Shown one piece after another: positions 10,026 to 18,171 of a stretch of 34,431 nucleotides of DNA (within the stretch, counting starts at the first letter, position 1; the number at the start of each line of letters is the position of its first letter). The stretch covers positions 1 to 34,431 of the forward strand of contig JAHBWH010000079.1 of assembly GCA_019637115.1 (NCBI GenBank), written 5' to 3'. The stretch is from Myxococcales bacterium (GTDB lineage: Bacteria > Myxococcota_A > Polyangia > Polyangiales > Houyiibacteriaceae). A program made the position numbers and the translations under genes. The notes below the pieces were generated by a model. It ran no database searches. It saw nothing but the letters and a program-made list of their open reading frames with translations, and was not told the DNA's origin.

Positions 10026-12719
10026 ATGCGCTCGAACCTCGACTCGTCACGCCCGTCGCCCCGCCTCAGACGATGCCGTCACCCACCATGCGCGGTGCTC
10101 GTCCTCGCGATCGTTGGCGGCTGCGGGGGCGGCGAGCTCTCAACCACCCCCGCGATGGAGGGCGACGCGGGCCTCGCGCCGGAGGTCGAGCTCGAGGTGC
10201 TGCGCGATCGCGCCGTAGCGCTCGATACGCTCGGACCCGAAGCGCTGCGCGCGGGCGACGCGCTCCTGGTCGAGTGCGCCGTGCTCGACGCTGATGGCGA
10301 GCGCTCCGCGTGGCCGGCCGAGGCGACGCCGAGCTTTCGCTTCGTCCCCGAGTCGGCGGTGGCGCGGGCCCCCGACGGCGGTTGGGTGGCCGTGCGCGCG
10401 GGCGTGCTCCACGTCAGCTGCCTCTCCGACGCGTTAGGGCTCCTGGACGAAGAGCCCCTCGTCGTGCGCGTGCGAGCTTCCGAGCCGATCGCCACCGAGG
10501 CCACCCTCGAGACGCTCGAGCTCGACGCCGGCGACGCCGTTCGCGCGGCGTGCGTCGCGGTCGACGCCTGGGACAACGCGGTGGAGCTGCCACTCTCCCC
10601 CGAAGCCCACCCGAGCGAGCGCGTGACCCTCGAGGGCGGCGCGCTCCGCTTCGAGCGCGCGGGCACCTACGCCGTGAGCTGCCCGCACCCCGGCGCGGCA
10701 GCGCGCCCGGACGCGCTCACGGTGCGACCTGCCGCGCCCGCGAGCTTCACGCTCGGCGTGTCGCCGCGCCGCGAGATCTACAGTGTCGGCGAGGTCGTCG
10801 AGCTCGTGGCCGAGGTCCACGATCGCTTCGACAACCTCGTGCCCGGCGCGGCCCTCGACGTGCAGGCTCCCACGGGGGTCAACCGCCTCGGCGAACGCCG
10901 CGTCACGCTCGACGCCGAGGGGCGCCACCTCGTCCGTGCGCGCGTGGCGGGCATGGAGCGAGAGGTGCGCCTCGACGCGAACGGCGAGGGCCCGCGCATC
11001 CGCTGCACCGATCCCCCCGACGCGAGCGCGATCGTCGCCGAGCCGGGCACGCGCCTCGACGTGCGCGGCGTGGTCACGGACGTGCTCGGCGTGAGCGCGC
11101 TCGAGGTCGACGGCCGCTCGGTCGCGATCGGTCCGGCAGGTCAATGGTCCGCCTCGATCGATGCGGGGTCGGGCGTGCGCTTCGTCGAGCTCCGCGCGCG
11201 CGATCGCGGCGGCCTCGAGTCATCGAACGTGTGCACCTATCTCATCGCGCCGCGCTATGTCGACCCCGCAACCCCAATCGTCGCGGCCGGCACGATCGGC
11301 CTGTCACCCGCCGCGATCGACGACCGGCGCTCGAGCTTCACTTCGTTCGGCGACGGCCTGCGGCGAGTCCTCGGTCACGACGGCAACTGGCTACGCCTCG
11401 ACGCCGCACTACGCCGCGCGAACCCTCTCAAGCCACGCGCCTGCGACCAACCCGGCCCCTTCGGCACGTGCCTCGCCAGCTCGCGGATCGACTACCTCGC
11501 CTCATGGGTCGACGGCCCCAACGACGCGCAGCTCACGCCGGTGGCCGGCGGCCTCCGCGCTCGCGTCACGATCCCGAGCGTGCGCACGTCCCTGCGGGTC
11601 GATGCGCGCGCCGCGGGCGTCCCCGTCCGCTCGACGGGCGAAGTGACGATCGAAGACATCGAGCTCGCGCTCACCCTGAACGTCTCCATGCAAGGGGGGC
11701 GGCCTCGGGTCTCGCTGCGCGAGGGCAGCGAGACCCTGCGCATCGGACGGGTGCGGTCGAGCTTCCCCGGCATCTCCGGGGCGCTCCTCAACACCATCGT
11801 TCGTTTCACGGAGTCCCGGATTCGCGCCGCCGTCGTGGCCGCCTTGCTCGCAGAGCTTCGAACCCAGGCGGCGCGCTCGCTCGCCGGGATGCTGGCGGAT
11901 GTTGGCGCGCCGCAGGTTGCTCACCGCGCCTCGGTACCACGTCTCGACGGCGGCTCGAGCGTGCTGGTTGCGGGGGTCCGGCCCGGGCAGCTCGTGCTCG
12001 ACGCAGGCGGCCTGCGGCTCGGTCTGGATGCCACGCTTCGAGCGCAGCCGCGGCGCGCAGGCTTGCCGGCGGTCGGGGTCCCGGTCCCGCGCCACGATGG
12101 AGCCGCCCCGCTCCCGCTGCCGCCACGTCGCGCTGCCATCGCCACGGTGAGTACCGAGCTGCTCTCGCGCGCCGTGTACGCGCTCTGGGAAGCCGGCACC
12201 TTCGAGACCGCGGTCGCGGGCGCACGTGTCGGAAACTCCTCGAGCGACGCCCGCGCGAGCTTGTCCATGGCGCTCCCTCCCTATGTCGAGGTGCGCGACG
12301 GGCGCGCACACGTGGCGCTCGGCGGCGTCCGCGCGCGCGTCACTTGGCCCGGGCTGCTCGCGGAACCCCTCGATGTCGTGCTCGGCGCGAAGGCGAGCGC
12401 GGCGCTTCGACTACGGGGCGACGCCTTCGCGCTCGAAGCCGCGCGGGTCGACCAGGTCGTCGTCGGCAGTCCCTCGATCGTCCTCGCGCCAAGCGTGCGC
12501 GACGCGCTCGAGTCCTTCCTCACCCACATCGCGCGCTATTTCGTCGTCGAAGTCTTCGTCGCGTCGCTCCCGCGTTTGCCGTTGCCGCGTTTCCCGATCT
12601 CACCCGAGCTCCGAAGCTTCGGTCTGCCCGCGGGCGACCTCGGGCTCGTCGCCCCGAGCTTCGAGGTCCGCCCCCACGCCGCCATCCTCGACGCCGACCT
12701 CGGCTTGCTCGACCGCTGA
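10026..12719 (+). CDS. Secreted lipoprotein: Ig-like domains plus TULIP/BPI-like C-terminal half (paralog 1)
   Basis: It is about 897 residues long. The N-terminus has an Arg-rich region, a short hydrophobic core and a lipobox (AIVGGC, Cys33), so it is probably anchored to a membrane outside the cytoplasm. Residues about 45-410 form successive beta-rich Ig-like modules, the last one (ending near SSNVCTYL) of the type often met in bacterial surface proteins. The back half alternates beta stretches with amphipathic helices and carries LLSRAVYALWEAGTFE (about 712-727), which resembles the BPI/LBP-family signature near the start of the second barrel. Paralog 2 follows directly and has ALHVLWNMGALDVSL in the same place. 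If the fold is right, it would bind lipid in a hydrophobic groove. The start is uncertain: ATG 9972 is also in frame, and 10026 gives the shorter signal peptide. Confidence 0.6.
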   Translation: MRSNLDSSRPSPRLRRCRHPPCAVLVLAIVGGCGGGELSTTPAMEGDAGLAPEVELEVLRDRAVALDTLGPEALRAGDALLVECAVLDADGERSAWPAEATPSFRFVPESAVARAPDGGWVAVRAGVLHVSCLSDALGLLDEEPLVVRVRASEPIATEATLETLELDAGDAVRAACVAVDAWDNAVELPLSPEAHPSERVTLEGGALRFERAGTYAVSCPHPGAAARPDALTVRPAAPASFTLGVSPRREIYSVGEVVELVAEVHDRFDNLVPGAALDVQAPTGVNRLGERRVTLDAEGRHLVRARVAGMEREVRLDANGEGPRIRCTDPPDASAIVAEPGTRLDVRGVVTDVLGVSALEVDGRSVAIGPAGQWSASIDAGSGVRFVELRARDRGGLESSNVCTYLIAPRYVDPATPIVAAGTIGLSPAAIDDRRSSFTSFGDGLRRVLGHDGNWLRLDAALRRANPLKPRACDQPGPFGTCLASSRIDYLASWVDGPNDAQLTPVAGGLRARVTIPSVRTSLRVDARAAGVPVRSTGEVTIEDIELALTLNVSMQGGRPRVSLREGSETLRIGRVRSSFPGISGALLNTIVRFTESRIRAAVVAALLAELRTQAARSLAGMLADVGAPQVAHRASVPRLDGGSSVLVAGVRPGQLVLDAGGLRLGLDATLRAQPRRAGLPAVGVPVPRHDGAAPLPLPPRRAAIATVSTELLSRAVYALWEAGTFETAVAGARVGNSSSDARASLSMALPPYVEVRDGRAHVALGGVRARVTWPGLLAEPLDVVLGAKASAALRLRGDAFALEAARVDQVVVGSPSIVLAPSVRDALESFLTHIARYFVVEVFVASLPRLPLPRFPISPELRSFGLPAGDLGLVAPSFEVRPHAAILDADLGLLDR

Positions 12720-12721
12720 CG

Positions 12722-12810
12722 AGAAGCTCGGCCGATTCCGCAAGCCGCCCTACCGGACGGCGCGCAGGGGCTGGCGCCCTGGCGACAGCCCCTCGAAGGA
12801 AGCTGAATCG
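12722..12810 (+). repeat. Dispersed GNRA-hairpin repeat, copy B, after paralog 1
   Basis: This is the shorter (89 bp) copy of the element in the kinase gene. It begins two bases after the TGA of paralog 1 and lies in its sense orientation. It shares the CCCTACCGGACGGCGCGCAG block and the CTG-GCGA-CAG core followed by CCCCTCGAAGGAAGCTGA. The RNA could fold from GGGGCTG (12767-12773) to CAGCCCC (12786-12792), so it could serve as the gene's 3' hairpin. Confidence 0.72.
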
Positions 12811-12935
12811 ACCGCTCGATCCCCGCTCACGGAGCTCCGAAGCGGACCTGCGCAACCGCCGCGGGGTGGCTCTCCCCGACCCGAGCTCTTCTCGCCCTCC
12901 CCCTCTTCGAAGTCGACCTCCGCGTGCTCGACCGA
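12811..12935 (+). pseudogene. Possible degraded copy of the 3' end of paralog 1
   Basis: The stretch contains GAGCTCCGAAGC, also found near the end of paralog 1 (about 12608-12619), then loosely similar blocks, and ends CTTCGAAGTCGACCTCCGCGT-GCTCGACCG, which resembles the last codons of paralog 1 (LDADLGLLDR against LFEVDLRVLDR). The matching pieces fall in different frames, so if real this is a frameshifted remnant left by a tandem duplication. The similarity was judged by eye and is modest. Confidence 0.3.
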
Positions 12936-12953
12936 CGTCCAAAGGACCACCCG

Positions 12954-15230
12954 ATGCCGATCCCTTCTCGCGTTCACGCTTTCCTGCGAGCGCTGCTCCG
13001 CTGGCTCCTTCGTCGCCACCCAGCGTACGAGCCCCTCTCACCGTTCGGGCCTCCACCCCCAAGCTCGACCCGAGTCGTCGTGAATGACCGGCGTCGAGGT
13101 CGGCTGCGGCGCAGTCATTGCGCGGGCGGAAGACTCTTCGAGGAGGTCGGCGAGCGAGACCTGCGGCGACAGGCACAGATCCCCGGAACGAGCCTCGGAT
13201 GGGGGGCACTCGGCCCGCTCGCACTCACCACTACGCTCGTGGCGCTCGGTTGCGGGTCCGGACAGATCACGCAGGTCGCGCCAGGCGATTCGGAGGAAGG
13301 GGCGATGCCCCGCGTGTCGGTGCGACGCGTCGCTCTCCGGGTCTCGCCGCTACGCGCGGCGTATTGGACCGGCCAGCGGGTGCGGGTCGACCTCGTCGAC
13401 CTCGACACGGACGAGCCCGTCGCGGAGAGCCAGCTACGCTTCTCGCCCGAGACGGCGGCCGCGCTCGAAGAAGACGGATCTCTCACGCTCGTCGACGAAG
13501 GCTTGCTCGCGATCGAGCGCTGCGTCGAGACCGCCGCCACGTTGCACTGCGCCCAGGCCTCTCTCCGCGTCGACGACGGCTCGCCTCGACTCGCGCTCGA
13601 CGGCCCGCTGCACGGCACGGAGGTCGAAGAGGGCACTCTGTTCATCGAGGGTTCGGCGACCGACGCGCGTGAGCTCTCGGTCTTCGTGAACGGATCACCC
13701 GTTCCGCTCGACGATCTCGGACGCTTCACCGCCGAGATCCCGACCCGTCTCGGACTCGAATCGATCGAGATCGTGGCGAGCGACCGCTGGAGCCCACCCA
13801 CGCGGCTCGTCGCCGACGTCCTCGCCGCGCCGCGTTTCGAGGGCGGGGTCGCGATGAGCGGGGAGCCCGCAGTCTGGCTCTCGGAAGCGCTCGTGGTACG
13901 CGCGACGCAGCGCGCGCTCGATGACGGCGTGAGCAGCCCCCTCGACGCCCCAGAGGATGTCGCCGACCTGCTCCGCGCGGTGCTCGTGCGCACGGACCTC
14001 GGCGCCCTCGCCGCCTCGCGTTTTCAGTCGAGTGGCGTCGACCTTCGTGTGAACCGCGTGACCCAGCGTTCGCCCGAAGCGCGCCTCGACCTGCGTCCTG
14101 ACGGCGTCGACGTCTTCGTGCGCAGCACCTTCGTCGTCGCGACCAGCGGCCGGGCGGACGTCGGCGGCGCGACCGCGACCCTCGACGGCGAGATCTCGGC
14201 GCGAGTGGCGGCGGCGCTCACCCTCGACGCCGCGACCGGTGCACCACGCAACCTCTCGCTGCACCTCGAAGCCATCGATGCGCGCATGAACGACCCGCGG
14301 GTTGGCGCCCTCATCGAGCAAACCGGGAGCACGCTGCGACGGACGGTCGAGCGGGGCGCGAACGAACTCGCGCGGCGCATCGTCGACGCGCAGGTCGCGC
14401 CCGTCCTCGAGTCCGCCTGGGCGATGCTCCGGGCTGGCGTCGCGCAGCGTGTGGACGTGCCCACGCCCGGCGAACCCCTCGCGCTGCATCTCCGGGCGAG
14501 CGGTTCGCCGCCCGAGGTCACCCGCAGCGGCGTCCTCACGCTGCCGGCATCGCTGCGCATCGGTGGCGAAGGGGCCCCGAAGAAGGAGAGCCGCGGCCTC
14601 GGGCGCCACGCGCGCCCTCGCGCCGAAGGCCTGCCGCCCGCCGCCGACCTCGCTGCCTTCGCATCACTCGATGCGTTCAACGGCGCGCTGCATGTCCTGT
14701 GGAACATGGGCGCCCTCGACGTCTCGCTCGACGAGCTCGTGGCCGAAGCGAGCCGCGGACTCGTGAGCGAGGCGCGCCTCGCCGCCGACGTTCCGCCCTT
14801 CGTGCGCGCGCCGCGCCCGGGTGAGGCGGGCACGCTGGTCCTCGAGCTCGGCGCGCTCTCGCTCGACGTCGCGCAGGCCGAGCTGCGTGGGCGCTTCGGG
14901 GCACGCGCGCGGATCGCGGTCACGGCGAGGCTCGACGAACGCGGCGGACTCTCACTCGCGCTCGCGGACGTGGCACTCGACATCGAGACGCTCGAGCGCC
15001 CGCGAGGGCTCCTCGTCAGCGGCGAGCTCATCGAAGACCTCGTGCGAAGCCAGGCGCTGCCGATGTTGGAGACCGCGCTCGACGGGCTCGGCTTGGCCCT
15101 CGTGGGCGCGGTCGAGCACGAGGTCTCGCTCGGTTCGGCGCGCCTGCACGCTTCCCTCGTGGCGCGCGAGCTGCGGGTGGCCCACGGCTGGCTGATCGTC
15201 GACGCGGGCTGGCGCTTCGAGCTGCGCTGA
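12954..15230 (+). CDS. Secreted lipoprotein with Ig-like domain and TULIP/BPI-like half (paralog 2)
   Basis: Paralog of the preceding gene. A lipobox (LVALGC, Cys at 13251-13253) and the hydrophobic run before it look like a lipoprotein signal, yet the first in-frame ATG (12954, with AAAGGA seven bases upstream) lies 99 codons earlier. GTG 13080 or a non-canonical CTG at 13161 behind AGGAGG (13141-13146) would shorten the leader, so the true start is unsettled. After the lipobox come a short beta domain, an Ig-like module (LFIEGSATDARELSVFVNG) and the long lipid-binding-like region with ALHVLWNMGALDVSL (about residue 579) and a C-terminal barrel ending WLIVDAGWRFEL. Expected location is the periplasm or outer membrane. 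The tandem arrangement suggests a cooperating or heteromeric pair in lipid binding or transport. Confidence 0.6.
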   Translation: MPIPSRVHAFLRALLRWLLRRHPAYEPLSPFGPPPPSSTRVVVNDRRRGRLRRSHCAGGRLFEEVGERDLRRQAQIPGTSLGWGALGPLALTTTLVALGCGSGQITQVAPGDSEEGAMPRVSVRRVALRVSPLRAAYWTGQRVRVDLVDLDTDEPVAESQLRFSPETAAALEEDGSLTLVDEGLLAIERCVETAATLHCAQASLRVDDGSPRLALDGPLHGTEVEEGTLFIEGSATDARELSVFVNGSPVPLDDLGRFTAEIPTRLGLESIEIVASDRWSPPTRLVADVLAAPRFEGGVAMSGEPAVWLSEALVVRATQRALDDGVSSPLDAPEDVADLLRAVLVRTDLGALAASRFQSSGVDLRVNRVTQRSPEARLDLRPDGVDVFVRSTFVVATSGRADVGGATATLDGEISARVAAALTLDAATGAPRNLSLHLEAIDARMNDPRVGALIEQTGSTLRRTVERGANELARRIVDAQVAPVLESAWAMLRAGVAQRVDVPTPGEPLALHLRASGSPPEVTRSGVLTLPASLRIGGEGAPKKESRGLGRHARPRAEGLPPAADLAAFASLDAFNGALHVLWNMGALDVSLDELVAEASRGLVSEARLAADVPPFVRAPRPGEAGTLVLELGALSLDVAQAELRGRFGARARIAVTARLDERGGLSLALADVALDIETLERPRGLLVSGELIEDLVRSQALPMLETALDGLGLALVGAVEHEVSLGSARLHASLVARELRVAHGWLIVDAGWRFELR

Positions 15231-15325
15231 CGGGGCAACGCGCCGTGCGCCGTGTCGCCCAGAGAAGGCGAGGCGTCGACGGGCGAGGGTCGAGGGCGGA
15301 GCCGGAGCGGAGACGACGGGCGCGC

Positions 15326-15997
15326 TCAGCTCACCGTCGCGATGAGCACCACGCGCGTCACCCCCTCCCCGATCGGCGGCGAGCGGTGCACTGCGCCGCG
15401 ACCTCCGCTCGTCGGGTGCGCGGTCCCCTTCAACCCGACGACCTCGCCCACGCGCGCGTGGCGCACTCGCTCGGGGGCGACGATGCTCCGGTTGGCGTCG
15501 TCGACGCAGCACCACTCGCGCGCCATCGCCGCGCGATCGACGTCGCGCTCGGCCGCCCACTCGGTGCCGGGTCCGACATACGTCGAGACCATCCGCATCT
15601 GGACGTAGTCGTGATGGAAGCGCCGACATCGATCGTCTCGGATCGGCCCGAAGAGCAAGCGCACGCGATCCGTTCGTCCGGCGAGCGCGAGCCGCGACAC
15701 GAGGTCTCGGACATCCCGCTCCACCCACGCGCGCAGCGGCGGCGCCATCCCATCGAGCCACGGTCCGAGGTCGCCGCCGAGGACGACGAAGGGCGCCTCG
15801 AGCGGCTCCGCTCGACCGAGCGCCCAGGCCTCGAGCGCTTCGGTCAGCCCCGGGGGCAGCGTGCGCTCCCAGAGGGCCGTCCAGACTCCGGGCTCCGCCA
15901 GCTCAGCGAGCACGCTGGGGGAGGAGCTCGCGCGTTCCGGAAGCTCACCAGCGGGTAGCGGTCGAGGTCCCTTCAGGGTGATCGGGGCGGCGTGCAT
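15326..15997 (-). CDS. DUF1826 family protein
   Basis: A 223-residue protein recognised by the DUF1826 signatures: CRRFHHD (124-130), TYVGPGTEW (139-147) and a late HRSPPI (204-209). The conserved Cys/His residues suggest metal binding, but the biochemical role of the family is not established. DUF1826 genes often sit beside COG0523 GTPases in zinc-responsive (Zur-type) clusters, as here, where a GTPase/WD40 locus lies directly upstream on the same strand. A TGCAA-N5-TTGCA inverted repeat ends 34 bp before its ATG. It converges with paralog 2 of the lipoprotein pair, 95 bp apart. There is no signal peptide, so it is cytoplasmic. Confidence 0.85.
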   Translation of the reverse strand: MHAAPITLKGPRPLPAGELPERASSSPSVLAELAEPGVWTALWERTLPPGLTEALEAWALGRAEPLEAPFVVLGGDLGPWLDGMAPPLRAWVERDVRDLVSRLALAGRTDRVRLLFGPIRDDRCRRFHHDYVQMRMVSTYVGPGTEWAAERDVDRAAMAREWCCVDDANRSIVAPERVRHARVGEVVGLKGTAHPTSGGRGAVHRSPPIGEGVTRVVLIATVS

Positions 15998-16030
15998 CGC
16001 CCCGGTCCACTAACGCACACGGAAATCTGG

Positions 16031-16046
16031 TGCAAACAAATTGCAT
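16031..16046 (-). promoter_or_regulatory. Zinc-regulon operator candidate, site 1 (DUF1826 gene)
   Basis: On the coding strand this reads ATGCAATTTGTTTGCA, containing a perfect inverted repeat TGCAA-N5-TTGCA. It lies in an AT-rich island between the WD40 remnant and the DUF1826 start. It matches site 2 (17190-17205) at 14 of 16 positions. A Fur-family repressor such as Zur is the natural candidate, inferred from the genes it precedes. Confidence 0.7.
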
Positions 16047-16059
16047 CACGAGAATGACG

Positions 16060-16851
16060 TCAACGTGAGAGCTCGTAAGCAACCACCGTCCCGGTCCTGG
16101 TGGTTACGATCAGGAGCTCCGACGGGCTCCAGGCGAGGGCCGTCACCTCGGCGCCCACCTCCGCGCCAGCGAGAGGCTCGGGAGAGCGCAGCGGCGACCA
16201 AAGCAACACGCGGCCAGCCCGGGTGCCGCCAGCGAGCGTCGCCTCGAGCGGCTTGAACGCCATCACGTCGCAGGGCACGTCGTCGTGACCGGAGAGGATC
16301 GTCGGCCGCTGCCCTTCGGGCCCCGTCGTGAAGTCCCAGGTGCACACGAGGCCTCCCCCGCTGGTCGCGAGCACCCTCCCCCGCGAGTCCCATACGATCG
16401 CCTTCGGTTTCGCGGGGAAGCCGTGCATCGCAGCGTCGCTGCCGCGATCGAGCCGCCAGAAGTGCACGGCGCCATCCTGCGTTCCGGATGCGATCACGGT
16501 GGCGTTGGGGCGCCACGCGGTCTGCAAGAGCGACCCCTTCCACGCGAGGTCCTTGGCCGCGGGCTCCCCCGCTTCGATCGACCAGAGCCGCAACCCTCCA
16601 TAGGCCGCGACGGCGAGCGTCCGACCATCGGCGGCATAGGCGAGCGCCTCGACGGTGCTCGCGTGTGGCTCGAGCACGTGCCGAAGCTCGCCAGATCGAT
16701 CGACGACGAGGATCCGACGGCGGTCGGCGATCGCGAGCAGAGCGCCGTCCGGCGTGAACGCGAGCCCGGCAGGGGTCGGCACGCACGCGGCGATCTCCCG
16801 GTGAGCGCACGCCGCCGCTTGGGTCCTGTCGGTCAGAACGACACCATCGGC
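16060..16851 (-). pseudogene. WD40-repeat protein, 5'-truncated by a deletion
   Basis: About 264 codons of beta-propeller remain: [78 protein letters not shown] and a final [13 protein letters not shown] blade. This resembles the WD40 proteins that accompany COG0523 GTPases in zinc-related clusters. The reading frame runs upstream to about 16851, where it meets the GTPase gene in a different frame. There is no ATG and no ribosome site, and the first blades are missing. A GTG at 16782 could start a shorter product, but the protein is unlikely to be a complete propeller. Treated as a pseudogene; a sequencing or assembly error at the junction is the alternative. Confidence 0.75.
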
Positions 16852-16852
16852 C

Positions 16853-17158
16853 CCCCGGATCGGCCATCCCCGTCGTCTCGACGAGGATCTGATCGAACCG
16901 GTCGCGTCGGCGCAAGAGGTTGCCGAGGATTCGAATCAGGTCCCCGCGGACGGTGCAGCAGATGCACCCGTTGTTCATCTCGAAGACCTCTTCGTCGGCG
17001 TCGATCACGAGCTCGTGGTCGATCCCGGTCTCGCCGAACTCGTTCTCGATGACGGCGATCCGTCTCCCGTGCTGCTCCGTCAGGATGCGGTTGAGGAGCG
17101 TCGTCTTCCCCGACCCGAGGAAGCCTGTGAGGATGGTGACGGGGATCTTGTCGGCCAT
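16853..17158 (-). pseudogene. COG0523 (CobW/ZigA-type) GTPase, truncated after residue 102
   Basis: The N-terminus is intact: Walker A GFLGSGKT (12-19), the family's metal-binding GCICC motif (Cys65, Cys67, Cys68), [12 protein letters not shown] and [10 protein letters not shown] (93-102). ATG 17158 has GGAGG four bases upstream (17163-17167). Family members are about 300-400 residues and act as GTP-dependent zinc (or other metal) chaperones. Here the sequence stops matching right after the ADPG of the G3 region. The frame continues open but encodes only the shadow of the WD40 gene, so the rest of the G domain and the CobW C-terminal domain are lost. Site 2 of the operator family lies 32 bp upstream of the start, consistent with zinc-starvation expression of the original gene. 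Confidence 0.8.
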
Positions 17159-17189
17159 GACGCCTCCAGCTATCGCATACACGATTCCA

Positions 17190-17212
17190 ATGCAATTAGT
17201 TTACAATGGCAT
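17190..17212 (-). promoter_or_regulatory. Zinc-regulon operator candidate, site 2 (COG0523 GTPase)
   Basis: ATGCAATTAGTTTACA (17190-17205) repeats the site 1 core as TGCAA-N5-TTACA. A wider imperfect palindrome, ATGCAATT-N7-AATGGCAT, spans the whole interval. It lies in an AT-rich island between the lipoprotein stop (17245) and the GTPase start (17158). Confidence 0.7.
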
Positions 17213-17244
17213 CGGAGACCTCGCGGGCGACCCGTTGGCGGGCG

Positions 17245-18114
17245 TCAGCGCTGGAGCTCGATGCGGATCTCGGTCGTGCACTCTCCCTCGAGCCCGTTGA
17301 AGTGGCCGAAGCGCGCGGCCATGACGAAGTCGGCGAGCGTCTCGGCTCCTTCGGCGGGAGGGATGTAGAGCACGGGGAAGCCATTCTCGTCGCGGAGCGG
17401 GCGACCATCGAGCCCGCGAAGGCTCGCGAGCGGCTGGGTCCTCAGGGCGTCGAGGTCGATGGGCCGCTCACCGTCCCACGCGGCCGCGAAGGGCTCACCG
17501 CGGAGGGCGCTGTTCTCGGCGAACGAGTCGAAGAAGAGGTGCGTCAGGTGCCAGGTCACCTCCGCCTCGACGACGCCCCCCTCTGGCACGGCGACGCCTC
17601 GGGTGCGGTCGGTGCCACTGCGGCAGTTGAGGTACTCCGCGCGGACGGGGACGCCGATGGCGAAGGGGTACTCGTTCCCGTCGGGATCGAAGAGCGCGCC
17701 CTCGTAGTACGACGACCACCCCTGCTCGACCATGGCGTCCCGAATCCGAGGCTCGACGCCACCGATGAGGCGAGCGTCGGGGGGCGGCGGGGCGAGAACG
17801 AAGCCCACGTCGTCCCAACGTCCAGCGGTGATCCCGTCGAAGCGCCAGACCTCGTGGCCCCGTGGGACGAGCTCGACGAGCACGGGGTCCGGCTCGACCT
17901 CGGCGTCGTCCATGAGCCGCGTACGGACTCGGAAGCTCTCGATCGCGATCACCGCGTGGTCGAAGCGGGCCGAGAAGCCGTCGATCATCTGGTCCGACCG
18001 AACGCCCGCCTGGGCCTCACTCTCCCCGCTCGCCACGACCACGATCGTCCCCGGAGCACCCGCCGAACAGGCGAACGCCGAGAGGAGGCCAAGAACCAGC
18101 GGGCTTCGTCGCAT
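17245..18114 (-). CDS. Predicted lipoprotein, probable zinc-regulon member, unknown function
   Basis: A 289-residue protein with a short signal peptide and a lipobox (AFAC, Cys16). The mature part is beta-rich: an early VIAIESFRVRT segment, a WRFDGITAGRWDDVGFVLAPPP turn, a paired-aromatic EGALFDPDGNEYPFAIG stretch, EVTWHLTHLFFDSF and a His-containing RFGHFNGLEGECTTE end. I do not recognise the family. It lies directly upstream of the COG0523 locus on the same strand, and operator-like site 3 sits 36 bp before its start, so it probably responds to the same signal and may bind or import a metal; this is inference. ATG 18114 follows GGAGGG almost without spacing, so a start at one of the upstream in-frame TTG codons (for example 18132) is possible. 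Confidence 0.75.
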   Translation of the reverse strand: MRRSPLVLGLLSAFACSAGAPGTIVVVASGESEAQAGVRSDQMIDGFSARFDHAVIAIESFRVRTRLMDDAEVEPDPVLVELVPRGHEVWRFDGITAGRWDDVGFVLAPPPPDARLIGGVEPRIRDAMVEQGWSSYYEGALFDPDGNEYPFAIGVPVRAEYLNCRSGTDRTRGVAVPEGGVVEAEVTWHLTHLFFDSFAENSALRGEPFAAAWDGERPIDLDALRTQPLASLRGLDGRPLRDENGFPVLYIPPAEGAETLADFVMAARFGHFNGLEGECTTEIRIELQR

Positions 18115-18150
18115 CCCTCCGACATGGATCAAAAGCAATCACATTGCAAC

Positions 18151-18165
18151 TGCAACTGCATTGCG
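18151..18165 (-). promoter_or_regulatory. Zinc-regulon operator candidate, site 3 (lipoprotein gene)
   Basis: TGCAA-CTGCA-TTGCG matches the TGCAA-N5-TTRCA pattern with one arm mismatch, inside a run of overlapping TTGCAACTGCAA repeats (18144-18165). It is AT-rich against its surroundings and sits between the LysR stop and the lipoprotein start. It is the weakest of the three sites. Confidence 0.55.
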
Positions 18166-18171
18166 TATGCA

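Noticed and set aside
10310-13087. 925-codon plus-strand open frame over paralog 1
   Set aside because: Almost purely Arg/Ala/Pro; the overlapping frame has a lipobox and folded-protein composition.
16046-17182. A single 378-residue GTPase fusion protein
   Set aside because: Only the first 102 residues are GTPase; the remainder is the out-of-frame reading of the WD40 gene.
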